DNA of 41,913 nt, taken from contig JABDDT010000019.1 of NCBI GenBank assembly GCA_013287475.1, forward strand, positions 1 through 41,913. The letters are read 5' to 3'. Source of the DNA: Bacteroidota bacterium. Its GTDB lineage: Bacteria; Bacteroidota; Bacteroidia; Chitinophagales; Chitinophagaceae. Positions 9,593 through 16,293 of the stretch are shown piece after piece. Within the stretch, counting starts at the first letter, position 1; the number at the start of each line of letters is the position of its first letter. Made by a program: the position numbers and the translations under genes. A model generated the notes under the pieces. It was given only the letters and a program-made list of their open reading frames with translations. It was not told the origin of the DNA and searched no databases.

Positions 9593-10916
9593 CCTCGAGG
9601 TGTTGCGTATAAATGGTCTTATAGTCTAAATCCTTAAATAAAAGAATATATAATCCGCGTTGAAGGTAAAGGGTAAAATAACCTTTACCCGTTATAAAAT
9701 AAGTCTGATCCGCAGGAACTACTTTCCCTGGTACGGTTCCAAAAGATTCGATCTGGTAAAAGGCCTGCACAAGAAAAACATCTTTATTAGCAGATGGTTT
9801 AATATAAACCGGTTGTCTCCGGTTTCCTAAATCAAGCCAGGTAGGTCTTGAATAATTATATATAGTTTTTGGATGTATTACGGTCAGATCGTACAAGCTG
9901 GTACCGGTTACATTTACTGGTTCGTCATTTTCCAGTGGAATGGAAGGCGAAGTGATAGGAAATTTTTCCAGGTAAGCGTTATAGAAAGCCTTTCCAAATG
10001 AAAAATTACTTTCTTCACACATATCCGTTTGATCAATAGTTAAAGGATCAATACCTGTGATTTTTTTGAACGCCATTCCCATGGGTATAAAATCAGGTGT
10101 GGTGCTTTTTTCTGCTATATTCCCATATCCGGCGTACACAAATATTTTTGCTCCAGGGTCCTGTTTTAAAATCTGGGCCAAATGCAAAGCCTGGATTGAG
10201 TCCCGTTCGGTCGGTGTATGATCATCAGCTTTCGGATCCTGGTATGCCACGAGTTTATATCCAAGTTCCAGAGCAAAGCGTATCATTTCACCTGCTACCG
10301 GTTCTGTTGCAAAATGACCGGTTTTATACGTTAGTTTGGTGAGTTCCTGATCAGGCATTGGATTTAACATTTCCATAGCCAGATACCTGAATCCTCTTTT
10401 ATATAATTCATCCAGTAGAGAGTATGCAAAAGCCCTGTGAAGTGGTTTATTATAAGCCTCATTCAGCATGATAACAGAATAATTCGGGGCAATAAAACTT
10501 ATAAATCTTTTGGCGTCGACATTTTTAATATTTTTAAGCAACTGCATGTTTTTGCCAATCTGCCTGTTTTCTACTTCAGTTATGTGGGTAGTGTCGGCCA
10601 TAGCCTGGTATTCCAGCACCGCTTCATAATCTCCCACAAAGGAAACTGACTGACTCAGGAGATCATAATAAACAGGACCTGAAAATATATTAATGAATTT
10701 TTTTTCATTGCCCAGTAATTGATAAATCGGATATAGATAATGCAGGTTATCGCCTATAAGATAATGCAGGTCGTTGTAAGTGGAGTCAAATGCATGCACA
10801 TTTACAGCGGTAACATAATGATTGAGGCTGGCTATTGAAGGATTAGGTTGCGCACTGGAAAATACGATTGAAAAAAAACCAGGCAGGAAGATTAAAAAAA
10901 CTCTTTTGATTTTCAT
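9585..10916 (-). CDS. Exported ChaN/EreA (TIKI-like) superfamily protein, hypothetical
   Basis: A 443-residue protein. The ATG at 10916 is chosen because MKIKRVFLIFLPGFFSIVFS begins a good signal peptide and this ATG overlaps the upstream EVE stop codon as ATGA. The middle region has features of the erythromycin-esterase/ChaN/TIKI-type fold: NYSVIMLNEAYNKPLHRAF (Glu plus His), RGFRYLAMEML, an ERDSIQALHLAQILKQDPG helix, and KIFVYAGYGNIAEKS, where related proteins often have His before the Ile. The C-terminal ~110 residues look like a beta-rich extra domain. Family members include hydrolases and haem-binding lipoproteins, so activity cannot be assigned. It appears translationally coupled to the EVE gene. 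Confidence 0.6.
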   Translation of the reverse strand: MKIKRVFLIFLPGFFSIVFSSAQPNPSIASLNHYVTAVNVHAFDSTYNDLHYLIGDNLHYLYPIYQLLGNEKKFINIFSGPVYYDLLSQSVSFVGDYEAVLEYQAMADTTHITEVENRQIGKNMQLLKNIKNVDAKRFISFIAPNYSVIMLNEAYNKPLHRAFAYSLLDELYKRGFRYLAMEMLNPMPDQELTKLTYKTGHFATEPVAGEMIRFALELGYKLVAYQDPKADDHTPTERDSIQALHLAQILKQDPGAKIFVYAGYGNIAEKSTTPDFIPMGMAFKKITGIDPLTIDQTDMCEESNFSFGKAFYNAYLEKFPITSPSIPLENDEPVNVTGTSLYDLTVIHPKTIYNYSRPTWLDLGNRRQPVYIKPSANKDVFLVQAFYQIESFGTVPGKVVPADQTYFITGKGYFTLYLQRGLYILLFKDLDYKTIYTQHLEVK

Positions 10917-11332
10917 AATGCTGGTTCCATACCTCCCATTTTCATAATGATCCTCCATTCCTCTTCCGTTACAGGCTGAACAGATAAACGACTGATCCTG
11001 ACCAGCGCCATTGAGGATAGTTTTTTTTCTTTTTTGATTTGTTCAAGAGTTACAGGCTTTACTAATTTTTTTTGAGGTTTAATATCAATCGCGAACCAGG
11101 CCGGATCAGAGCTCGTCGGGTCGGGATATGCTTCTTTTATCACTGTTGCAATGCCAACTATTTCAGTTCCTTTATTACTATGGTAAAAGAATATCTCATC
11201 TCCCTTTTTCATGGATCTCAAATGAAGCCGGGCAGCATAATTTCGAATTCCATCCCAGCGTGTCTGTTTATCCTTTACAAGCTGATCCCAGCTGTAAACT
11301 TCCGGTTCTGATTTTATGAGCCAGTGAGACAT
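10913..11332 (-). CDS. EVE domain-containing protein
   Basis: A 139-residue single-domain protein of the EVE family (PUA-like superfamily). The diagnostic N-terminus MSHWLIKSEPEVYSWDQL, the WDGIRNYAARLHLRSMKKGD block and the FFYHSNKG segment are all present, and the length is standard. EVE proteins have an aromatic pocket thought to bind modified nucleobases in DNA or RNA; in many bacteria they act in RNA or DNA modification sensing. A TATATTTG promoter box lies 20 bases upstream, directly next to a heptamer array. The stop overlaps the start of the exported ChaN/EreA-like gene by four bases. Confidence 0.93.
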   Translation of the reverse strand: MSHWLIKSEPEVYSWDQLVKDKQTRWDGIRNYAARLHLRSMKKGDEIFFYHSNKGTEIVGIATVIKEAYPDPTSSDPAWFAIDIKPQKKLVKPVTLEQIKKEKKLSSMALVRISRLSVQPVTEEEWRIIMKMGGMEPAL

Positions 11333-11352
11333 ATTGAACCAATTAATAACTT

Positions 11353-11360
11353 CAAATATA
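11353..11360 (-). promoter_or_regulatory. -7 box TATATTTG of the EVE gene, abutting a heptamer array
   Basis: Read on the minus strand, TATATTTG exactly fits the Bacteroidota -7 consensus, 20 bases before the EVE start codon. The heptamer array at 11361-11388 begins at the very next base and so occupies the spacer and the -33 position. No TTTG is found at the -33 distance. Confidence 0.55.
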
Positions 11361-11388
11361 TGCTTAAAGCCTAAAGCCTAAGGCCTAA
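11361..11388. repeat. Heptamer array (AGCCTAA-type), left arm
   Basis: Four consecutive 7-base units: TGCTTAA, AGCCTAA, AGCCTAA, GGCCTAA. The array abuts the EVE promoter box. It is roughly inverse-complementary to the array at 11460-11487, about 70 bases away, so the two could pair as arms of a long hairpin. Confidence 0.85.
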
Positions 11389-11459
11389 AACAGATGCGAA
11401 AATGTGAAATTGAGAATTTGTTAAGTACATATTCGTGGCTAAACCAATTTGCATATTGC

Positions 11460-11487
11460 CTTTAGCTTTAAGCTTTGGGCTTTAAGC
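11460..11487. repeat. Heptamer array (TTTAAGC-type), right arm
   Basis: Four 7-base units: CTTTAGC, TTTAAGC, TTTGGGC, TTTAAGC. The reverse complement aligns with the array at 11361-11388 with few mismatches over about 21 bases. It lies in the 285-base gap between the LutA-type gene and the EVE gene. Confidence 0.82.
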
Positions 11488-11580
11488 TTTCTTTAAGGCA
11501 TCCCTTTCCTGAAGATTTGCGTATACTGATTTTAAAGCCGGACAACGGCTAAACTTTTGCGACAGGTTGTTTTAAGGTCA

Positions 11581-11619
11581 CCACCCGCCTGCCTTCGTGG
11601 CATGGTGGGTGGCTTTTTT
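11581..11619 (+). terminator. Strong hairpin plus T6 on the plus strand, no plus-strand gene upstream
   Basis: CCACCC (11581-11586) pairs with GGGTGG (11607-11612); an inner stem TGCC/GGCA closes near a TTCG-type loop. The hairpin is followed by C and six T residues (11614-11619). Its polarity is that of an intrinsic terminator for rightward transcription, yet the nearest genes on both sides run leftward. It might instead end leftward lutA transcription without a U-tract, since it directly follows that stop codon. Confidence 0.55.
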
Positions 11620-12337
11620 ACCAGCCGCTGCTAAGAACATCTGCGATATGAAGTGTTTTAAGAGAAAGGCCTTTGAACCGGATATAGCCATCCAGGTGCA
11701 TCAGACAGGATAAATCAGTTGATATAATATATTCAGCACCTGTATTTAAGGCATGGTTTACTTTCTGATCAGCCATAGCCAGGGAAATAGATTCGAATTT
11801 CACAGCAAAACTTCCTCCAAACCCACAGCAGGTTTCCACATCTTCCATCTCAATAAGTTCAAGGCCCTTTACCCTTGATAATAATTTTCTGGGCTCGGTT
11901 TTTATTTTACATTCTCTTAATGCAGCGCAGGAATCATGATAAGTGGCTTTGCCAGGCAGGCTTGCATTAAATTCTTCATGATGCAGAACATTTACCAGAA
12001 AATCTGAGAATTCATAGATTCTTTTACCAACAATTTTTACCTCTTTGTTATAGGAAGAATCTATAAATAGTTCCTTGTAGTAATTTTTTACAAAACCAGT
12101 ACATGAAGCGCTGGGAGAAACAATATAATCTGTGCCGTTAAAATCTCTCAGGAATTTTATACAAACTTCTTTCGCATCCTCACGAAAACCCGCATTGAAG
12201 GCAGGTTGACCACAGCAGGTTTGTTCTTTATTATACTGAACTATACAACCAGCTTTTTCCAGCACCCTGATCATATTGAACGCGGTATCCGGATAAAGCT
12301 GATCAACAAAACAAGGTATGAAAAGCTGAATATTCAA
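11618..12337 (-). CDS. LutA/YkgE-type (Fe-S)-binding protein
   Basis: A 239-residue cytoplasmic protein with two CCG-type cysteine-rich domains. The first has Cys9 and the pair Cys41-Cys42 in EQTCCGQPAFNAG. The second has HDSC (Cys137) and Cys170-Cys171 in ETCCGFGGSF. This is the layout of LutA/YkgE and of the GlcF and HdrB C-terminal halves, which carry iron-sulfur or related centres in lactate or glycolate oxidation. The length fits LutA. LutB and LutC are not in the window; here the gene ends a leftward run after ribH with a 6-base gap, so a role in L-lactate oxidation needs partners encoded elsewhere. The gene ends at the hairpin just downstream. Confidence 0.85.
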   Translation of the reverse strand: MNIQLFIPCFVDQLYPDTAFNMIRVLEKAGCIVQYNKEQTCCGQPAFNAGFREDAKEVCIKFLRDFNGTDYIVSPSASCTGFVKNYYKELFIDSSYNKEVKIVGKRIYEFSDFLVNVLHHEEFNASLPGKATYHDSCAALRECKIKTEPRKLLSRVKGLELIEMEDVETCCGFGGSFAVKFESISLAMADQKVNHALNTGAEYIISTDLSCLMHLDGYIRFKGLSLKTLHIADVLSSGW

Positions 12338-12343
12338 TATGAA

Positions 12344-12823
12344 TCAATCATTAACAGATCTCGTAAAAGAAATCATTTTAATTGCCGCGTCTGCAGCTTC
12401 CTGTCCTTTATGACCATGTAATCCGCCCACTCTTTCCCTGGCCTGATCCACATTATCAACTGTTAAAATACCAAAAATTACGGGGACGGGAAGCTGCAGG
12501 TTTAAAGCAGCGATTCCGTCAGTTACAGCCCTGCAAACGTATTCAAAATGTGGGGTATCTCCTTTAATTACACAACCCAGGGCGATAAATGCTGATGGCT
12601 TTTTTCTGCCGGTTTTTTCCCAGTAATATTTTATGGCAAAAGGAATTTCAAATGCTCCCGGCACACGTAAATCGAGGAATTCAATTTTATTCGCTTCAAG
12701 AATTTTTTTGCATCCGGTAAATAATTCATCAACGATCCCTGCATTCCATTCAGTTCTGACCACAACGACAGATGCCTTTTTAATTTTGGGCGCTGCGGTC
12801 TTTGATTTTCCGGATGAAGACAT
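12344..12823 (-). CDS. ribH: 6,7-dimethyl-8-ribityllumazine synthase
   Basis: A 159-residue lumazine synthase that joins 5-amino-6-ribitylamino-uracil to 3,4-dihydroxy-2-butanone 4-phosphate, the penultimate step of riboflavin synthesis. Visible family motifs are EWNAGIVDELF near the N-terminus, RVPGAFEIP (residues 53-61), GCVIKGDTPHFEYV with the active-site His92, and the C-terminal HGHKGQEAADAA block. The first ~15 residues are a basic, Ser/Ala/Lys-rich extension. The start codon lies 6 bases after the TPR gene stop, so both are in one transcription unit. In many Bacteroidota ribH is found next to a TPR gene and recF, as here. Confidence 0.96.
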   Translation of the reverse strand: MSSSGKSKTAAPKIKKASVVVVRTEWNAGIVDELFTGCKKILEANKIEFLDLRVPGAFEIPFAIKYYWEKTGRKKPSAFIALGCVIKGDTPHFEYVCRAVTDGIAALNLQLPVPVIFGILTVDNVDQARERVGGLHGHKGQEAADAAIKMISFTRSVND

Positions 12824-12829
12824 GAAGAA

Positions 12830-13510
12830 TTATTTAACTACTCCAAGCCTTGCCAGGTAACGGTCTATGTCAAAACCTCTCGGAGATGAAGGATATTTGG
12901 ATTTTATGAGCTCGTACATTGCTATGGCATCCTGGTTCTTGCCCATACTTTCATATAAATAACCGGCACGAAAAAGATATTCTGGAGAAATGACTTCATC
13001 TTCCTCAAAATAAGTTCCTGCTTTTTTATATTGTTCAACTGCTTCTTCTTTTTTATTCAATTCTGAATAAGCATCTCCTAAAAGACCATAAGCTTTAGCC
13101 TGTACCTGAGCAGCAGAAGTTTTAAAATCTTTTAAGTATTTAACTGCATTATTGAAGTCACCGAGTTTAAGATAACAACTCCCCGCGTAAAAAGAAGCCA
13201 GGTCAGCAGCTTTAGTACCCTTATACCTGGAGATTATCTTTGCAAATCCTGCATTTACCGCATCGCCATTCAATGCAAGGCGGATGGAATCAGCACGATA
13301 ATATTCTTCTGCACGGAACATTGATTCTGAGGCCTGCTTTTCTTTTGGTTCCAATACGTATTGTTTGTAACCGAAATAACCTAAAATCAAAATCAAAACC
13401 AGCGCAAGGCCTATGCCAGCCTTTCTTCCATATGTATCTGAAAAATGTTTCCATTTGTCAATCGGGGAAATTTCATGTTCTAAATGCTCACGATGTTTAA
13501 TATCACTCAT
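12830..13510 (-). CDS. TPR-repeat membrane-anchored protein
   Basis: A 226-residue protein with a short cytoplasmic N-terminus, one transmembrane helix near residues 34-50 (GIGLALVLILILGYFGY), and a periplasmic helical part. TPR-type helix pairs are visible: AADLASFYAGSCYLKLGDF, AKAYGLLGDAYSELNKKEEA, and SPEYLFRAGYLYESMGKNQ. The organisation resembles YfgM/BamD-like periplasmic TPR proteins, scaffolds for protein folding or envelope assembly; the exact partner is unknown. It lies between pdhA and ribH with gaps of 33 and 6 bases, in the same direction. Confidence 0.87.
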   Translation of the reverse strand: MSDIKHREHLEHEISPIDKWKHFSDTYGRKAGIGLALVLILILGYFGYKQYVLEPKEKQASESMFRAEEYYRADSIRLALNGDAVNAGFAKIISRYKGTKAADLASFYAGSCYLKLGDFNNAVKYLKDFKTSAAQVQAKAYGLLGDAYSELNKKEEAVEQYKKAGTYFEEDEVISPEYLFRAGYLYESMGKNQDAIAMYELIKSKYPSSPRGFDIDRYLARLGVVK

Positions 13511-13543
13511 GTCTGGGAATTATGAAACAGGACTACTGTTTTT

Positions 13544-14540
13544 TCAATCTTTAATAAATGGATAATTCTTATCGATGTAAATATCCTTATACACTTCATC
13601 ATCATTCGGGATTGGAGATTCTTCTGCAAATTTTACGGATGCGGCTACTGTATCAGCCACCCGTTTATTTATAGCATCAAGATCAGCCTGTGTTGCATAT
13701 TTTTTTGCCAGAATGGTATCGGTAACCTGGGCAATAGGATCTCTTTGTTTGTATTCCTCCACTTCTTCCTTGGTTCTGTATTTTTGCGGATCAGAGATAG
13801 AATGTCCTTTATAACGATAAGTTTTTATTTCCAGTAATGTGGGACCACCCCCCTCTCTAGCCCTTTTAATAGCCCTCGAAACCCCCTCATGCACCGCTTC
13901 AGCACTCATGCCATCAATTGAATCCCCTGGCATTTCGTATGCGTCCGCCAGTTTATAGATGTCTACTACGTTGGAAGTTCTTTCCACTGAAGTACCCATC
14001 GCATAGTTGTTGTTTTCACATATAAAAACTACAGGAAGTTTCCATAACATAGCGAGGTTGAATACCTCATGCAACATGCCCTGCCGCGCAGCGCCGTCAC
14101 CAAAAAAATGTAAGAACCGCATTGTCAGTTCCTTTATATTTTTCTGCGAATGCAAGTCCCGCACCTGTTCCGATCTGGGCACCCACAATACCATGACCTC
14201 CAAAAAATTTAACATTCACTCCGAAAAAATGCATGCTCCCACCCTTCCCTTTAGCAGCTCCCGTCGATTTGCCGTAAAGTTCCGCCATGCATGCATTCGC
14301 GCTGATTCCTTTGGATAAGGCAAGACCATGGTCCCGGTAACCCGTAATAAACGGATCATCAGGCCTGCTGGCTGTCATGCATCCGGCGGCTATCGCTTCC
14401 TGCCCTATATATGCATGGAAAAATCCCCGGATCTTTCCTTCCATTTTATACTTTTCTTCGGCCATTTGTTCAAACTGCCGGATAAGCTGCATGAGTTCGT
14501 ACCAGTATAAGTAGGTTTCTTTTGAAAACTTGGTAGCCAC
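13544..14540 (-). CDS. pdhA: Pyruvate dehydrogenase E1 alpha subunit, frame broken by one base
   Basis: E1 alpha of the pyruvate dehydrogenase complex: with thiamine diphosphate and the beta subunit it decarboxylates pyruvate and acetylates E2. The N-terminal part (14540 down to the T7 tract at 14108-14102) has YIGQEAIAAGCM and FITGYRDHGLALSKG. It then reads TFFW and stops. The other frame continues without a gap as FFGDGAARQGMLHEVFN, and GDG...ENNNYAMGTS is the thiamine diphosphate-binding motif; RYKGHSISDPQKYRTKEE is the phosphorylation-loop region. Dropping one T gives a complete protein of about 331 residues, the normal length. A homopolymer sequencing error is the simplest reading; a real mutation or slippage cannot be excluded. 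The beta subunit is not nearby. Confidence 0.9.
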
Positions 14541-14584
14541 TTATGTAAATTTGTTTTATGCCCGCCGGATCGGCTTAAGCGGTG

Positions 14585-14592
14585 CAAAGATA
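14585..14592 (-). promoter_or_regulatory. -7 box TATCTTTG upstream of pdhA
   Basis: On the minus strand TATCTTTG fits the consensus TAnnTTTG and lies 44 bases before the pdhA start, in the divergent region shared with recF. No TTTG stands at the usual 19-base distance, so the -33 element is weak or absent. Confidence 0.45.
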
Positions 14593-14758
14593 AGGGGTAA
14601 ACGGGAATTTTTTCTTCAATCAATGAGTTTTGGGAACTGTTTTTTACCTTTCCAACAGCTTAACTCTTAATATTTTCCATGGAAAAGGCGATGTTTTCAG
14701 ATCTGATACCATAGATACCGTGTAATAACTAAATTACAGCGGATAATCCGCGTACCAG

Positions 14759-15841
14759 ATGCTATCTCTCAGGAATATAACACTAACCCAATACAAGAAT
14801 TACCTTCAAAAAAGTTTTTCATTTGATAAACCGGTCATTGGAATTTATGGAAATAATGGTGTAGGTAAGACGAACCTGCTTGATGCGATTTACTACCTGA
14901 GCTTTACGAGGAGTTATTTTTTTAAATCTGATTTGCAGAATGTCCATCACGGAATGTCAGGATTCAGGATCGAAGGGAATTTTGAAACTGATGAAACAGA
15001 CCAGAATGTCATTTGTATTCTCCGTGAAACGGGGAAAAAAGAAGTTCTTCTGAATGATGAAATTTATCAGCGTCTTTCCCTGCATATTGGAAAGCTCCCC
15101 TGTGTTATTATTACTCCTGATGATGCCAGGATTCTTACTGAAGGAAGTGATGAAAGACGAAGGTATACCGATGCCCTTTTATGCCAGATGGATCCGTTAT
15201 ACCTTCAAAATCTGATAGAATATAACCGCCTGCTGCAGCAGCGTAACCAATTACTTCGATCCCTCGCCGAAAGAATCTCTACGGAACGAAGTCTGCTGGA
15301 TGTTTATGATGCACAATTGCAGCGCCCGGGTACCTATATTTTTGTGAAACGGCAGCTTTTTTTCCAGGAGATCCTGCCTTCCATAGAAGGTATATATAAA
15401 TATATATCGGGTTCAGATGACGCTCTGCAACTTACTTATCAGAGTGATTTACTTTCAGGACCATATGCAGAACTCCTTTTCAACTCACGCGAAAAAGACC
15501 TGATATTACAGCGCACAAACTCGGGAATTCACCGTGATGATATAGATATCAGACTAGCGAATCAGCCCTTTAAAAATATTGCATCTCAGGGACAGCGTAA
15601 GAGTCTTCTTTTTGCCATGAAACTTGCAGAATATGAATTATTAAAAAAAACTAAAGGATTTGCCCCGATAATCCTGCTCGATGATGTTTTTGAAAAACTC
15701 GATGCTCAGCGAATGCATAAGCTTCTTGAACGGGTCTGCGCCCCTGGTAATGGTCAGCTATTTATTACAGATACCCATGAAAACCGAATGCGCGAACATC
15801 TTGATAAATTATCCACTGATTATGCATTAATCGGACTTTAA
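14759..15841 (+). CDS. recF: DNA replication and repair protein RecF
   Basis: A 360-residue SMC-like ATPase that loads RecA on gapped DNA with RecO and RecR. Walker A is GNNGVGKT (residues 31-38). The C-terminal part has the ABC-type signature region SQGQRKSLLFAMKLAEYELL, Walker B ILLDDVFEKLD, and the following His in FITDTHENRM. The GIHRDDIDI segment is also typical. Length is normal for the family. It is divergent from pdhA and lies 128 bases before a DUF721 gene, a common Bacteroidota order. The stop codon touches a heptamer array that begins at once after the gene. Confidence 0.97.
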   Translation: MLSLRNITLTQYKNYLQKSFSFDKPVIGIYGNNGVGKTNLLDAIYYLSFTRSYFFKSDLQNVHHGMSGFRIEGNFETDETDQNVICILRETGKKEVLLNDEIYQRLSLHIGKLPCVIITPDDARILTEGSDERRRYTDALLCQMDPLYLQNLIEYNRLLQQRNQLLRSLAERISTERSLLDVYDAQLQRPGTYIFVKRQLFFQEILPSIEGIYKYISGSDDALQLTYQSDLLSGPYAELLFNSREKDLILQRTNSGIHRDDIDIRLANQPFKNIASQGQRKSLLFAMKLAEYELLKKTKGFAPIILLDDVFEKLDAQRMHKLLERVCAPGNGQLFITDTHENRMREHLDKLSTDYALIGL

Positions 15842-15862
15842 AGCCGAAAGCCTAAAGCCTAA
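15841..15862. repeat. Heptamer array (AGCCTAA-type), left arm after recF
   Basis: Units AGCCGAA, AGCCTAA, AGCCTAA follow each other at a 7-base period, starting at the last base of the recF stop codon. The block is inverse-complementary at both ends (AAGCCGAAAGC and AAAGCCTAA) to 15892-15920, which carries one extra heptamer, leaving a loop of about 29 bases. Confidence 0.82.
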
Positions 15863-15882
15863 AACTTTAGTCGGAGATCTAA

Positions 15883-15958
15883 AAAGAAGTATTAGGCTTT
15901 GGGCTTTCCGCTTTCGGCTTAAAGAAGTATTAGGCTTTGGGCTTTAAGCTTTAGGCTT
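15883..15958. repeat. Two tandem 38-bp repeats built from heptamers
   Basis: Copies at 15883-15920 and 15921-15958 are head to tail and match at 35 of 38 bases; the first 25 are identical. Each starts with AAAGAAGTATTAGG and continues in 7-base units of the GGCTTTG, GGCTTTA type. The three differences are all C in copy 1 against A in copy 2. Confidence 0.9.
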
Positions 15959-15965
15959 ATATTTG
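15936..15965 (+). promoter_or_regulatory. Candidate promoter of the DUF721 gene within the heptamer array
   Basis: TATATTTG (15958-15965) fits the -7 consensus; TTTG at 15936-15939, supplied by a heptamer unit, stands 18 bases upstream, close to the preferred 19. The expected start of transcription falls at or very near the ATG at 15970, so the mRNA may be leaderless. Confidence 0.5.
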
Positions 15966-15969
15966 ATAT

Positions 15970-16251
15970 ATGGGAGAATATTCAATGGCGGATGCAATGC
16001 GTCAGTTCCTGAAACAAAGCAGACTGCAAGGGAATATACTGGCGTTACAGATCACTGAAGTTTGGGAACAGATCATGGGCAAAACAATAGCCCGATATAC
16101 TGATAAAATTGAAATACACGGAACTACTCTTTATATCCAGACTACTGTAGCACCACTGAAACAGGAATTGCTTTATAAAAAGGATAAAATCAGGGAAAGA
16201 GTAAATGAAGCACTTGGAGAAAACCTGATACGCGAAGTGATCATCAAGTAA
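15970..16251 (+). CDS. DUF721 / DciA-like protein
   Basis: A 93-residue protein of the DUF721 family, which includes DciA, the ancestral loader of the replicative helicase DnaB. Typical are the N-terminal helix SMADAMRQFLKQSRLQGN, the VWEQIMGKTIARYTDKIEI block and the strand TLYIQTTVAPLKQELLYKK. It is a short, KH-like-only form without the long tail found in proteobacterial DciA. It follows recF with only a repeat-filled gap, a context that supports a replication or repair role. ATG 15970 is used; an in-frame ATG at 15985 is possible. Whether the gene depends on recF transcription or on its own promoter is open. Confidence 0.85.
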   Translation: MGEYSMADAMRQFLKQSRLQGNILALQITEVWEQIMGKTIARYTDKIEIHGTTLYIQTTVAPLKQELLYKKDKIRERVNEALGENLIREVIIK

Positions 16252-16258
16252 TTTTCAG

Positions 16259-16293
16259 GCGTTACGCGTTAAGCGTTACGCGTTATGCGTTAC
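16259..16293. repeat. Heptamer array (GCGTTAC)5 overlapping a stop codon
   Basis: Five consecutive units: GCGTTAC, GCGTTAA, GCGTTAC, GCGTTAT, GCGTTAC. Only the seventh base varies. The array fills the convergent gap after the DUF721 gene, and its last unit contains the TAA stop codon (minus strand, 16292-16290) of the permease gene. Confidence 0.9.
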
